Shown: piece after piece, positions 15,141 to 24,521 of the stretch | Numbering within the stretch: position 1 is the stretch's first letter | How the letters are laid out: each line of letters starts with the position of its first letter | NCBI GenBank assembly: GCA_016839165.1 | Contig: CP069300.1 | Location: 6,272,001-6,336,000, forward strand | DNA length: 64,000 nucleotides | From: Bradyrhizobium sp. PSBB068 | GTDB taxonomy: Bacteria > Pseudomonadota > Alphaproteobacteria > Rhizobiales > Xanthobacteraceae | Reading direction: 5' to 3' | Notes under the pieces: model-generated | What the model saw: the letters and a program-made list of their open reading frames with translations, nothing else | Databases searched by the model: none | Told to the model about the DNA's origin: nothing | Program-made: the position numbers and the translations under genes

Positions 15141-15644
15141 ATGCCTCCGTCGCAATCCCATATCCACGCCGAGATCGGCCGCCTGATCACCAGGCTCGCC
15201 CGGATCTGGCGTCGCTTGTCGGATCAGGCGCTGTCCGATCACGGCCTATCCTACGCGACGGCCATCCCGCTGCTGGTGCTGTCGCGGCACGGGGAGAACG
15301 TCCGTCAGGGCGTGCTGGCCGACGAACTGGGAATAGAGGGGCCTTCACTGGTGCGGCTGATCGATCTGCTGCAGTCTGAAGGCCTGGTCGAGCGTCGTGA
15401 GGACCCGACCGACCGGCGCGCCAAGACGCTGCATCTCACGGCGGCCGGCGACGCCAAGGTCGAGGAGACCAACCGGGTGCTGCGCCGGGTGCGCGCCAGC
15501 ATGCTGAAGGATATCGGCAGCGAGGAACTTGCGGTAACCTTCGAGACGCTCCAGCGCATCGAGCAGCGGGCAAGCCGGCCGCAGGACGCTAAGACCGCTC
15601 AAGTCAAGACCGCTCAAGCGAAATCGACTGCAGAGGCGCGATAG
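15141..15644 (+). CDS. MarR-family transcriptional regulator
   Basis: A 167-residue winged-helix regulator. Dimerisation helices surround the HTH (GVLADELGIEGPSLVRLIDL), followed by the wing VERREDPTDRRAKTLHLTA, the hallmark D-R-R of MarR. The C-terminus ends in a short lysine-rich KTAQ repeat. Three genes follow in the same direction at very short spacing (FUSC, DUF1656, HlyD). This is the layout of aromatic acid or drug efflux operons repressed by a MarR protein that releases DNA on binding the exported compound. The ligand is unknown. Confidence 0.92.
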   Translation: MPPSQSHIHAEIGRLITRLARIWRRLSDQALSDHGLSYATAIPLLVLSRHGENVRQGVLADELGIEGPSLVRLIDLLQSEGLVERREDPTDRRAKTLHLTAAGDAKVEETNRVLRRVRASMLKDIGSEELAVTFETLQRIEQRASRPQDAKTAQVKTAQAKSTAEAR

Positions 15645-15646
15645 TC

Positions 15647-17698
15647 ATGCGCGCGGAAGAGCCGTTCCTGGTCCGCCACGCGGACCTCATCTTCGCGTTG
15701 AAGACGTTCGCCGCGTCGATGCTGGCGCTCGTCATCGCATTGGCGATCGATCTGCCGCGCCCCTATTGGGCGATGGCGACGGTTTACATCACGTCGCAGC
15801 CGCTGGCCGGCGCGACCAGCTCGAAGGCGTTCTTCCGCGTGATCGGAACGTTGATCGGCGCCACCGTCACGGTGGCGATGGTGCCGAACCTCGTCAACGC
15901 GCCCGAGCTGCTCTGCCTTGCCATCGCGCTGTGGGTCGGGCTCTGTCTCTATCTGTCGCTGCTCGACGGAACGCCGCGCAGCTATGTCTTCATGCTGGGC
16001 GGATACACCGTCGCATTGATCGGCTTTCCGTCCGTCGCCGAGCCGGGAAGCATTTTCGATATCGCGCTGGCGCGGGTCGAGGAAATCTCGCTCGGCATCA
16101 TCTGCGCAAGCCTGGTGTCGACCGTGGTGTTTCCGCGCAGCGTCGCGCCGGCGGTGGGCGGTCGCGTCAGGAGCTGGCTGTCGGATGCCCGCCGCCTGTC
16201 CCGCGACGTGCTGCTCGATCACGGCACCAGCGAGACGCGCCGGGCCCAACGCCTCCGCCTCGCGACCGACATCGTCGAGATCGATACGCTGGCGACCCAT
16301 CTCGCCTATGACCGGCTGGCCGACACCGGCACCGTGCGCGGTCTCGCCGAGGTCCGGCTGCGCATGCTGATGCTGCTGCCGATTGCCACGTCGATCGAAG
16401 ACCGGCTCGCCGCGCTCGGCAAGATGGCGCTGCAACGGCAACCGGAACTCCAGCGCCTGATCGGCGACGTCGCCGCATGGATCGTGGACGAGGATCGCCA
16501 GCGGCAATCCGGCGAACAGATCCGCGCGACGGTCACCGCGCGGCTGTCTGCGCTCGACGGCCTCGCGCCGCGGGAACGCATCCTCACGATCAGCCTGCTG
16601 CTGCGGTTGCGCGACCTCATCGACATCTCGGCCGACTGCCGCGCGGTGGCCGATGCGATCGCCGCGGGCCGGGATATCTCGACCGTCCAGCTCGCGTTCC
16701 ATCCGGAGTCGGGAGCGGCGCCGGTTCGTCATCGCGACCACGGCATGGCGCTGTGGTCGGCCGCGGGGACCGCGGTGGCCATCCTGATCTGCTGCGGCGT
16801 GTGGATCGCCACCGGCTGGGCCGATGGCGCCTCGGCGCCGATGATGGCGGCGGTCGCCTGCTCCTTCTTCGCCGCGCAGGACGAGCCGGCACGCAGCATC
16901 CGGGCCTTCGGCCTGTTCTCGCTGGTCGCGATCGTCGTGGTCGCGATCTATCAGTTCGCGCTGGTGCCGGGCATCTCCCATGTCGAGGTTCTGATCGCCG
17001 CGCTGGCGCCGACCTTCCTGCTGTACGGCTTCCTGATCGCGCGGCCGAAAACCTCGCCGATCGGCATGGCGCTCGCCGCCAACACCGCGACGCTGCTGGC
17101 GCTGCAATCGACCTACACCGCGGACTTTGCCAGCTTCGCCAACACGTCGGTCGCCTTCTTCCTCGGCGTCGTCATCGCGGAGATCGTGACGCGGATCGCG
17201 CGCGGCGTCGGCGCCGAATGGATCGCCAAGCGGCTGACGACGTCGAGCTGGCAGACGCTGGCGGTCGCGGCCGAGCGGCGCGGCCGCGGCGATCGCGCGC
17301 AGTTTGCCGGCCTGATGCTGCATCGGCTCGGGCTGTTGGTGCAGCGCATCGCCTTCATCTCCGAAAGCGACCGCCGCGATACCGACAGCCTGGTCCAGTT
17401 GCGCATCGGGCTCAACATCATCGATCTCAGGCGCGCCCGCTACGGCCTCGCCGCATCGACCGTGCGCGCCATCGACCACATGCTGGATGACCTCGCGGCG
17501 GCGTTTCGCGCCCATGCGGACCAGGCGCTACCGGCCGAGCTGCTGTCATGCATCGACGCGGCGGTGACCGCGGTCGTCAAGGATCCCAATGAGCGCGCGC
17601 GGGACGATGCGTTGCTCGGCCTCGTCGGCATCCGCCGCGGCCTGTTTCCGGATGCGCCCGCCTACCGATCGCAGCCCGAGGAGAGTTTTGCGGCATGA
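15647..17698 (+). CDS. FUSC-family inner-membrane efflux protein (AaeB/YccS-like)
   Basis: A 683-residue protein with two clusters of membrane helices (about residues 20-165 and 365-515), each followed by a soluble domain. This is the duplicated FUSC architecture of fusaric acid resistance proteins and AaeB. Typical openings are RPYWAMATVYITSQPLAGAT in the first half and a second WADGASAPMMAAVACSFFA block. It probably moves aromatic carboxylates or similar toxic compounds across the inner membrane with the HlyD partner. The start is two bases after the MarR stop, and the end overlaps the next gene by four bases, so the operon is tightly coupled. Confidence 0.9.
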   Translation: MRAEEPFLVRHADLIFALKTFAASMLALVIALAIDLPRPYWAMATVYITSQPLAGATSSKAFFRVIGTLIGATVTVAMVPNLVNAPELLCLAIALWVGLCLYLSLLDGTPRSYVFMLGGYTVALIGFPSVAEPGSIFDIALARVEEISLGIICASLVSTVVFPRSVAPAVGGRVRSWLSDARRLSRDVLLDHGTSETRRAQRLRLATDIVEIDTLATHLAYDRLADTGTVRGLAEVRLRMLMLLPIATSIEDRLAALGKMALQRQPELQRLIGDVAAWIVDEDRQRQSGEQIRATVTARLSALDGLAPRERILTISLLLRLRDLIDISADCRAVADAIAAGRDISTVQLAFHPESGAAPVRHRDHGMALWSAAGTAVAILICCGVWIATGWADGASAPMMAAVACSFFAAQDEPARSIRAFGLFSLVAIVVVAIYQFALVPGISHVEVLIAALAPTFLLYGFLIARPKTSPIGMALAANTATLLALQSTYTADFASFANTSVAFFLGVVIAEIVTRIARGVGAEWIAKRLTTSSWQTLAVAAERRGRGDRAQFAGLMLHRLGLLVQRIAFISESDRRDTDSLVQLRIGLNIIDLRRARYGLAASTVRAIDHMLDDLAAAFRAHADQALPAELLSCIDAAVTAVVKDPNERARDDALLGLVGIRRGLFPDAPAYRSQPEESFAA

Positions 17699-17901
17699 GA
17701 TATGAGCTCGACATCTACGGAGTTCTGGTCCCCGCGCTGCTGCTGTGGCTCGTCATTGCCTATGCGCTGAGCGTGCTGGTGAGCCGGATCATGCGCCGCT
17801 TCGGCCTCTACCGGCTGGTCTGGCATCGCGCGCTGTTCAATTTCGCACTGTATGTCTGCCTGCTCGGCGGCGTCGTTTATCTTTCGGAGTTTCTGCCATG
17901 A
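17695..17901 (+). CDS. DUF1656 small membrane protein (AaeX-like)
   Basis: A 68-residue protein with two membrane segments (about 8-30 and 46-64) starting MRYELDIYGVLVPALLLWL. It corresponds to AaeX/DUF1656, the small partner nearly always found between FUSC and HlyD genes in efflux operons. It overlaps both neighbours by four bases (ATGA at each end). Its exact role in the pump is unknown. Confidence 0.9.
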   Translation: MRYELDIYGVLVPALLLWLVIAYALSVLVSRIMRRFGLYRLVWHRALFNFALYVCLLGGVVYLSEFLP

Positions 17902-18764
17902 AGGGGAATTTCGCCTGGCTCGGCCGGGTCGCGTTGACCGCGATCGCGCTTGTCGCCGCGCTGGCCGTCGGTCGCGCGCTCTGGGTCTACTACATGGAGT
18001 TGCCGTGGACCCGCGACGGCAGGGTCCGCGCCGACGTGGTTCAGGTCGCTCCCGACGTATCCGGTTTCGTCACCGACGTGCTGGTCAAGGACAATCAGCA
18101 GGTGCACCGCGGCGATATCCTGTTCCGGATCGATCGCGCGCGCTTTGCGCTGGCGTTGCAGCAGGCCGACGCGGCGGTCGCCGGTCATCGCGCCACGCTG
18201 GATCAGGCCGAATCCGATCTCAGGCGCTACAATTCGCTGACCACCGATGCGGTGTCGCAGCAGAAGCAGGAACAGGTGCTGGCCACGCAGCTGCAAGCCA
18301 AGGCCGCCTATGACCAGGCGGTCGCCGATCGCGCCGTCGCCCAGCTCAATCTCGATCGCAGCGAGGTGCACGCCTCCGTGAACGGCACCATCACCAACAT
18401 GGACCTGCGGCCCGGCGCCTACGTCACCGCGGGCAAGGGCGTGATGGCGCTGGTCGACAGCGATACGCTGCATGTGGAAGGCTATTTCGAGGAGACCAAG
18501 CTGGCGCGCATTCGCGTCGGCGACAAGGCGCAGATAAGGCTGATGGGCGAGCCGGTCCGGCTCACCGGGCACGTCGAGAGCATCGCGGCGGGGATCGAGG
18601 ATCGCGACCGCGGGCAAGGCGCGAACCTGCTCGCCAACGTCAATCCGACCTTCAGCTGGGTTCGACTCGCACAGCGGGTCCCGGTGCGGATCGCGCTGGA
18701 CCATCTGCCGGATCGCATCGCGCTGGTCGCCGGCCGCTCGGCGACGGTCGAGATCACCGACTAG
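17898..18764 (+). CDS. HlyD-family periplasmic adaptor (AaeA-like)
   Basis: A 288-residue membrane fusion protein. It has an N-terminal anchor at about 8-28, a biotinyl-lipoyl-like first half (VAPDVSGFVTDVLVKDNQQV, residues 49-68), a short coiled-coil hairpin at about 85-150, the second lipoyl half (HASVNGTITNMDLRPGAYV) and a beta-barrel domain. It connects the FUSC pump to an outer-membrane channel, which is not encoded nearby. Start ATG at 17898, overlapping DUF1656. Confidence 0.93.
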   Translation: MKGNFAWLGRVALTAIALVAALAVGRALWVYYMELPWTRDGRVRADVVQVAPDVSGFVTDVLVKDNQQVHRGDILFRIDRARFALALQQADAAVAGHRATLDQAESDLRRYNSLTTDAVSQQKQEQVLATQLQAKAAYDQAVADRAVAQLNLDRSEVHASVNGTITNMDLRPGAYVTAGKGVMALVDSDTLHVEGYFEETKLARIRVGDKAQIRLMGEPVRLTGHVESIAAGIEDRDRGQGANLLANVNPTFSWVRLAQRVPVRIALDHLPDRIALVAGRSATVEITD

Positions 18765-18832
18765 AGCCTGATGAGATTAGGTTGAGCTGGGACGGCGTCG
18801 AAGCTTCACCTCTCCCTTGGGAGAGGTGAAGC
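18763..18832. repeat. Degenerate extragenic element with strong hairpin
   Basis: TAGAGCCTGATGAGATTAGG right after the HlyD stop resembles part of the dispersed element seen at 34057. It is followed by a perfect hairpin with 14-base arms, GCTTCACCTCTCCC and GGGAGAGGTGAAGC, separated by two T residues (18803-18832). This probably terminates the efflux operon. The rest up to 18936 shows no gene. Confidence 0.65.
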
Positions 18833-18936
18833 AAGACGACGCCAAGCCGATTCAACCAATACTCATCCCGCTTCAGCTGGAGCGACCAGACCCCGGTTCG
18901 CCCGCGCTTGCTTCGCGCGGGATCGGCTCGGCTCGC

Positions 18937-19803
18937 CTATTGCACGCCATAGCGCGTGAAATCGTCGGCGATGCTGCCCTGGATCGCCTTGGCCGCCGCG
19001 ATGTCGATATTGCCGCCGGCCTTGTCGCCCTGCTTCAGCTTCGCCAGCCCGCGTCCATAGAGCGCGCTTGCGAGCCTTGGATCGATGCGAAGCGCGGAGC
19101 TGTAATCGTCGATCGCCGCGCCAAGCTCGCCTGTCTTCAGATAGACCAGGCCGCGCGAGTCGTAGGTCGCAGCATTGGCCGCCCCCGATTGCAACGCCTT
19201 GTTGCAGTCTTCCAGCGCCTCCTGCAACGCGCCAAGAATGGCCCGGCTCCAGCAGCGTCCGCTCCATACACCGTCAAGGTTCGGATCGAGGCGAATGGCC
19301 TGATCGTAATCCTGCACCGCGCGGGCATATTCGTTCCTTTTCAGATAGGCACCGGCGCGGTTGGCAAAGGCTTCGCCGTAGTTCGGGTTGAGCTTGATGG
19401 CGCGATCGAACGCGTCGGTCGCGCCATCGTATTGGTGCTTCCTGACATAGGCTACGCCGCGGTTGTTGAACGGCTTGCTGTAGGTTGGATTGAGCTCGAT
19501 GGATCGATCAAAATCCCGGATGGCGCGGTCATAGTCTTCCTTGGTGGCGTAGGCGTTGCCGCGGTTGTTGTAGGCGATCGCGAGGCCGGCCTGTGTCATG
19601 TCCTCGCCTGCATCGATCAGCGCCGTGCACGCACCGATGCGCGCGTCGGCCGGCGTGTGATCGAGACCGCTGCACAGCTCGATATTGCGCAGGTAGCTGC
19701 CCCTTTGCTTCGCGTTCTGCGCGCCCGCCGGCGTTACGAGCAACAGCAGGATGAAGACCGCCGACAGGCCGCGACTCCCACAGGAGCCTGCACGAGGCTT
19801 CAT
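18937..19803 (-). CDS. Exported TPR-repeat protein
   Basis: A 288-residue protein with a Sec signal peptide (GLSAVFILLLLVTPAGAQ) and about five tetratricopeptide repeats from residue 60. Examples are AIAYNNRGNAYATKEDYDRA, PFNNRGVAYVRKHQYDGA and AFANRAGAYLKRNEYARA. TPR superhelices bind partner proteins; this one would act in the periplasm. I chose the ATG at 19803 (MKPRAG) because it places the signal peptide correctly; the longer frame adds 21 residues. It lies downstream of the FecR-domain gene at 19879, 75 bases apart and on the same strand, so the two may be one operon. Confidence 0.88.
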   Translation of the reverse strand: MKPRAGSCGSRGLSAVFILLLLVTPAGAQNAKQRGSYLRNIELCSGLDHTPADARIGACTALIDAGEDMTQAGLAIAYNNRGNAYATKEDYDRAIRDFDRSIELNPTYSKPFNNRGVAYVRKHQYDGATDAFDRAIKLNPNYGEAFANRAGAYLKRNEYARAVQDYDQAIRLDPNLDGVWSGRCWSRAILGALQEALEDCNKALQSGAANAATYDSRGLVYLKTGELGAAIDDYSSALRIDPRLASALYGRGLAKLKQGDKAGGNIDIAAAKAIQGSIADDFTRYGVQ

Positions 19804-19878
19804 GTCGGGCTCCGGTTTTTGACGACGCAGCGTCACCGATGTCCGTGAGTAGCCGCTCAAGACCAACGCCCTGCCCGC

Positions 19879-20541
19879 CTAGCATCCGCGACAAATGTTC
19901 GGATTGAACCTGTGGTAGGTGTTCGGCTCGGACTGCGGCGTCACGCGTGTCGCGGGCTTCCTGAGCAGCTTGCTCTTGCCCTCTTCGACGAGCGTCGCGA
20001 ACCTCACCGTTCCATCGTCGGAAATTTCGATACGCGGCGTGGTGCCTCGAATTCCCATCGTCGCGGCGGGGGTGTCGATCTTCATGTCGCCGGTCTTCGC
20101 GATGTTGCCGGCCACGAAGGTGAACGTTCCATTGGCCAGCTTGAACAGGGTCGAGTTCGATTTTCCGTTCGGGTCGTACACAAACTCGGTCATGACCATC
20201 TTGGCGTTGCTCGACAGATTGAACGAGGTGCCATCGGTGAAGTTGATCCCGACCCGTCCATCGGCTCCGGTCTGTACCGTGTCGCCCATATAGACGGGGT
20301 CGCCAACCTTCGCCTGGGGCAATTGATCGGACAGCGCGGCCTGAACGACGACCGCGCTCGCATGTTCGATCGTGACCGAACCGGTGGCCGTCACGACCTT
20401 CCCGATCGACTTCGCTGAGGAATTGTCGACCGCGGGTTGGGCCGGCCCGGCTTGCGCCTGCACCTGGACCGGCATGAAGGTTGCGAGCGTAACGGCGAAG
20501 ACGAAGCTTGCGAGCAAGTGAATAACCAAATGGATGCGCAC
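19879..20541 (-). CDS. Exported FecR-domain protein
   Basis: A 220-residue protein. A signal peptide (IHLVIHLLASFVFAVTLATF, then VQAQA) is followed by a FecR-type beta domain: VGDPVYMGDTVQTGADGRVG then INFTDGTSFNLSSNAKMVMT and TPAATMGIRGTTPRIEI. Unlike the anti-sigma FecR at 58102 it has no membrane anchor or sigma-binding region, so it is a periplasmic or secreted FecR-domain protein. I chose the GTG at 20541, preceded by GGGAGGGG; the ATG-like start 96 bases upstream has no binding site. A CRGC C-terminus may form a disulfide. Confidence 0.85.
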   Translation of the reverse strand: MRIHLVIHLLASFVFAVTLATFMPVQVQAQAGPAQPAVDNSSAKSIGKVVTATGSVTIEHASAVVVQAALSDQLPQAKVGDPVYMGDTVQTGADGRVGINFTDGTSFNLSSNAKMVMTEFVYDPNGKSNSTLFKLANGTFTFVAGNIAKTGDMKIDTPAATMGIRGTTPRIEISDDGTVRFATLVEEGKSKLLRKPATRVTPQSEPNTYHRFNPNICRGC

Positions 20542-20946
20542 GATCCCCTCCCTTTCGAGAAGATCTTGTCGTGTCGCGGCGCGATGGAGATCCGAACCGC
20601 CGGGCCGAGACCGCAGGACCTTGAGTGCCAAACGCATTGCTGCAACCAGGCCTAAAGGCCTGACGCAATTCGAATAAAAATTAATATATGGACAATTTAC
20701 TCGATAATTATACTATAAATCCAGTGGGGCTGCACCCCCGCGATAAGAGACAGCTGTTCTGCTGTTTTCGCGGTCGGTTCTCGCAGTGCTGGAATTCGAT
20801 TTTCACTACCGTATTTGGTTTCAATCAGGACGTTTCGGCGGGCAAGCCTATGGCTGCCGGTGCGAGGTTTTTTTCCTCGCGACGAAAGCAAGCCAGACGA
20901 AAAAACTGCGGCACCACCTTCCGCCTGAGCTGTTGAGCGGGCGAAA
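20542..20946. promoter_or_regulatory. AT-rich divergent promoter region between two FecR-domain genes
   Basis: About 400 bases lie between divergent FecR-domain genes. The stretch 20664-20722 is markedly AT-rich against its surroundings and is the likely promoter area. AGGCCT-AA-AGGCCT at 20648-20661 is both a direct and an inverted repeat. GCGAGG-T7-CCTCGC at 20862-20880 is a small hairpin upstream of the rightward gene. No gene is supported in this gap. Confidence 0.45.
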
Positions 20947-23900
20947 ATGCCAATATTGGTCGCTTCCGGCGTAATGCCCGGGAACGCGTGCATGGCCGTT
21001 TCAGGTCAGCAGCCCCGGGTGATCGGCACTGTTCAGACGGCGATCGGCTGCGGCACCATCGCGCGTGCGCGCGGCATTGCCGTGCAGGTCGTGGCCGGCG
21101 ATCCCGTTCGCCGGGGTGACGTCATCGAGGTCGCGACCGGCGGACAGGTCGAGATCCGCTTGATCGACGGCACGCTGCTCAGGCTGCCGCCCGGCACCCG
21201 GTTGGAGCTGGGCGATTTCGCGCAGGACCCCGGTGGCGGCTCGGGCCTGTTCGCGAAAGCCAGAAGCTTCTTCCGGATCATTGGCAGCAGGCTGACGGGG
21301 GCAGGCGTGCTGACGGCGGAGACGCCTGTTGGCACCGTCAGGGCCAGCGGCCTCGGCATGCTGACATTCGCCGTGCTGACCTTCGCGCTCCTGGACAACG
21401 CGCGGGCTGCGGAGCCGGACGTCACGCTGCTGGACGACGACACCATCGGCTACAAGGACCTCCACCACGGCGTGTTCGAGCTGGTGACCAAGGAGGCGAT
21501 CCCCCGGCACATCATCGTCGACGACCCCGGAGAGACGATCATCCTGACCAAGCGAGGGTCTTCGGTCAGCGTGAACCACCTCACGAACAGCCCTGCTCAC
21601 ATGGAGGAATTGCGCGACGCGCAACAGGAGACGCTCGCCAATCTGGAGAGAGGAACGGGATCAAAAGGCTCCAGCGCACCCACCTACCAAGGTTCGCCGC
21701 TGCTGCAACCGATCAATTTCACCGAGCCTGACCCTTCGCAGACGCCGTATCAGCTCGGACCGCTGCCGACGGTCGTCCCCCAGTTCATCATTACTTTCAA
21801 GCCGCCACCGACGCCGCCCAAGCTGACGTTCGGAACGGTACCGTCGCTGACGTTGAGCGCGACGCATCTGACCGCGACGGCGCTGGACGACAACATCGCT
21901 GGCTCCGTACCGAACGTCGCGCTGACCACGATTACAGGAGACTTCTCGGTGAGGTTCGCCAGCGCACAGGACGCGGCGGGCGCGGCGGTCAGCTACGGGC
22001 TGTCGATCACCGGCGGCAACGGCGTGGCTTCAGGGCTGATCGACTCGCACACCGGCCTCGCCGACGTCCTGGTTCTGAACGGTGACACCGTCGAAGGCCA
22101 CGTCGGCGCGGCTGACGGGACGCTGGCATTCACCATCACGCTCGCCCCGGCCACGGGGCTCGTGACCTTCACCGAGTACCGGTCGGCGATGGCGCCGCCT
22201 GGCACCAACACCGACGACAACGAAGCCGTGTCACTGGCGACCGGGATCGTAACCCTGATTGCAACCGTGACGAAGGCTGGCATCTCGCAGGATGTGACCC
22301 TCGATCTCGGCAGCAGATTGGTCATCGTCGAAGACGATCCGAGCATCAGCGCAAGCGGAACAGTCCCCTCGCTGACGCTGAGTGAGGCGCATCTGACGGC
22401 AACGCTGCTGGACGACAACATCGCCGGCTCTGCGCCCAATGCGACGCTGACGACGACCTCTGCCGACTTCTCGACGGCATTCACCTCGGTCCAAGGCGCG
22501 GATGGTGCGACGATCAGCTATGCGCTGACGATCACGGGCGGCAACGGTACCGCGTCGGGCCTGATCGACTCCCACACCGGCCTCGCCGACTTGTTGGTTC
22601 TGAATGGCAATACCATCGAGGGCCATGTCGGTACGGCCACCGGCACGCTGGCGTTCACCATCGCGGTGGATCCGATCACCGGACGGGTGACCTTCACCGA
22701 GTACCGCGCGGTAGTGCACCCGCTCGGTCCCAATCCGGACAGCGGAGAAGCTCTGGCGCTGGACGCCGGTCTCATAAGCCTGGTGGCGACGATCACGGAC
22801 AAGGACGCAGACTTCCGGAGCGCGAGCATTGATCTTGGCAAGCAGCTCACGATCACGGACGACGGTCCGAGCATCAAGGCGAGCGGCACAACTCCATCTC
22901 TGACATTGAGCGAGACGCATCTGACTGCGACGACACTCGACGATAACATTGCCGGGTCCGCGCCGGATGCGCTCCTGACCACTACGTCAGCCGACTTTTC
23001 CAGGGCATTCAGCTCGGTTCAGGGCGCGGATGGCGCGACCATCAGTTACGCACTGACGATCACCGGCGGCAACGGCGCTGCGTCGGGCCTGATCGATTCG
23101 CACACCGGTTGCGCCGACGTGCTGGTGCTGAACGGCAACGCCATCGAGGGCCATGTCGGCACGACGACCGGCACACTGGCTTTTACCATCACGCTCGATC
23201 CAGCCACGGGGCTTGTGACCTTCACCGAGTATCGGGCAGTGACGCAGCCGCGCGGCACCGACCCGGACGACAATGAAACCGTGTCGCTGACTGCCGGAAC
23301 CATAGGCTTGATCGCGACCATCACGGACAAGGACGGCAACTTCCAGAGCGCGAGTATTGATCTCGGTAAGCAGCTGTCGATTAGGGAAGACAGTCCGACA
23401 ATTGGTGGCTTCCCGGTGACCGTCATCGCCGCTCACGACGATCAGGCCGCGACCGGCACCTACGATGTCAATTTCGGCGCAGATGGTGATGCCGCAATGC
23501 ACGTCGCCATCCACAACGGCGAGGTCGGCAGCACGGGATATGACCTCGCGACCTCTAGCCTCGGCGATAGTGTCACCTCGGTGCATGTCACCGGACATTG
23601 CGATGACTACACTTTCTACTATTCGACCCATGCGGTCAGCGGCGGCGTCGAACTGGACGCCTACCGTACGGATTCAGGCGGTGAGCTCAGCGATCCGCTC
23701 TTTGCACTCCTGATCAATCCGAACGGCACCTATTGCTTTAATTTCGAGAAGGTCGAGCAGTTGAAGGATGTCACCGTGACAGGCTCCGATTTCGGCGCCT
23801 CGGACGGCGGCTCGATGGAACTCACGGCTCCGGACGCACAACTCGTCATCACCGGGTCCGACTGCGCTGGTCATCCCCTCGATGTCAAAGCATCGAGCGA

Positions 23901-24498
23901 CGGCATCGCGGTCGGCGATTGCGGCCAGCAAATCGATCCCGGCGAGCGGCTGAATCTCGCATTCACCGAGAAGCAATCGCAGGTCGATTTTACTCTCGCT
24001 CACTGGCAGGGTTGCGGCACTGCAACTCTGACTTTCAAGGTACTCGACGGCAGCACCTGCGTTCACGACTTCAGCATCTGCGTTCCCAAACCAGGCAGCG
24101 GCTGCGCCGGCATCGTGGTACAGGAAACGTCGAACACGTCACTGATCGATACCTTCACCTTCAACAACGCGACGCAGGCGTACACGCTCTACGTCGGAAA
24201 GGCATTCACTCAGGTCCAGATCGACTATGATCGAGCGGAAGCTGGCCACCCCACCTTCACGGTCAACAACATCACCTACGACGAGAAGACGAGCATTCCG
24301 AGCACGGATCTTCTGTTCGATGTATCTGCCGTCGACAAGGGCGGCCATTCCGCCACGACCAGCCTTCAGGTTGACATCCAGGCCGCCGGCACCGGGACAC
24401 ACGCCTCGCCATTCGCGCCGAGTCCGGAAGACGCTGCGATGACCGCCAATATCATTTCAGATCCTGTCACGCATGTGCAGCACGATCTGATCCTGTAA
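20947..24498 (+). CDS. Large FecR-domain protein with three DUF5801-like repeats
   Basis: A 1183-residue protein. A FecR-type domain lies at about residues 35-115 (VVAGDPVRRGDVIEVATGGQ, DGTLLRLPPGTRLELGDF), followed by TPVGTVRASGLG and a hydrophobic stretch at about 138-153. A Pro-rich linker leads to three near-identical repeats of about 176 residues (297-822). Each has TLS-x-x-HLTAT-x-LDDNIAG, YALTITGGNG-x-ASGLIDSHTG and VTFTEYR, and resembles DUF5801 units of RTX-type adhesins. A Cys-containing C-terminal region follows. No glycine-rich calcium nonapeptides and no clear N-terminal signal are visible. Start ATG at 20947; 20974 and 20992 are alternatives. It is probably a surface or secreted protein; the export route is unknown. 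Confidence 0.82.
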   Translation: MPILVASGVMPGNACMAVSGQQPRVIGTVQTAIGCGTIARARGIAVQVVAGDPVRRGDVIEVATGGQVEIRLIDGTLLRLPPGTRLELGDFAQDPGGGSGLFAKARSFFRIIGSRLTGAGVLTAETPVGTVRASGLGMLTFAVLTFALLDNARAAEPDVTLLDDDTIGYKDLHHGVFELVTKEAIPRHIIVDDPGETIILTKRGSSVSVNHLTNSPAHMEELRDAQQETLANLERGTGSKGSSAPTYQGSPLLQPINFTEPDPSQTPYQLGPLPTVVPQFIITFKPPPTPPKLTFGTVPSLTLSATHLTATALDDNIAGSVPNVALTTITGDFSVRFASAQDAAGAAVSYGLSITGGNGVASGLIDSHTGLADVLVLNGDTVEGHVGAADGTLAFTITLAPATGLVTFTEYRSAMAPPGTNTDDNEAVSLATGIVTLIATVTKAGISQDVTLDLGSRLVIVEDDPSISASGTVPSLTLSEAHLTATLLDDNIAGSAPNATLTTTSADFSTAFTSVQGADGATISYALTITGGNGTASGLIDSHTGLADLLVLNGNTIEGHVGTATGTLAFTIAVDPITGRVTFTEYRAVVHPLGPNPDSGEALALDAGLISLVATITDKDADFRSASIDLGKQLTITDDGPSIKASGTTPSLTLSETHLTATTLDDNIAGSAPDALLTTTSADFSRAFSSVQGADGATISYALTITGGNGAASGLIDSHTGCADVLVLNGNAIEGHVGTTTGTLAFTITLDPATGLVTFTEYRAVTQPRGTDPDDNETVSLTAGTIGLIATITDKDGNFQSASIDLGKQLSIREDSPTIGGFPVTVIAAHDDQAATGTYDVNFGADGDAAMHVAIHNGEVGSTGYDLATSSLGDSVTSVHVTGHCDDYTFYYSTHAVSGGVELDAYRTDSGGELSDPLFALLINPNGTYCFNFEKVEQLKDVTVTGSDFGASDGGSMELTAPDAQLVITGSDCAGHPLDVKASSDGIAVGDCGQQIDPGERLNLAFTEKQSQVDFTLAHWQGCGTATLTFKVLDGSTCVHDFSICVPKPGSGCAGIVVQETSNTSLIDTFTFNNATQAYTLYVGKAFTQVQIDYDRAEAGHPTFTVNNITYDEKTSIPSTDLLFDVSAVDKGGHSATTSLQVDIQAAGTGTHASPFAPSPEDAAMTANIISDPVTHVQHDLIL
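21832..23390 (+). repeat. Three tandem ~527-bp coding repeats
   Basis: Units begin near 21832, 22359 and 22885, with a period of about 527 bases. The unit openings at 21832, 22359 and 22885 differ mostly at third positions, as do GGCGGCAACGG-type blocks further in. Units 2 and 3 are the most alike. The repeats encode the DUF5801-like modules of the FecR-domain protein and are a likely site of copy-number change by recombination. Confidence 0.85.
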
Positions 24499-24521
24499 AG
24501 GCCCTGAAGCCTGGTGAAGGT

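Noticed and set aside
15614..17515. A 633-codon frame antisense to the FUSC gene
   Set aside because: Composition dominated by Arg, Asp, Gln and His; the FUSC frame has proper membrane helices and operon spacing.
21832..23390. Tandem repeats as a possible CRISPR or satellite array
   Set aside because: The period is about 527 bases, in frame with a protein, and variation is mostly at third codon positions, so it is a coding domain repeat.
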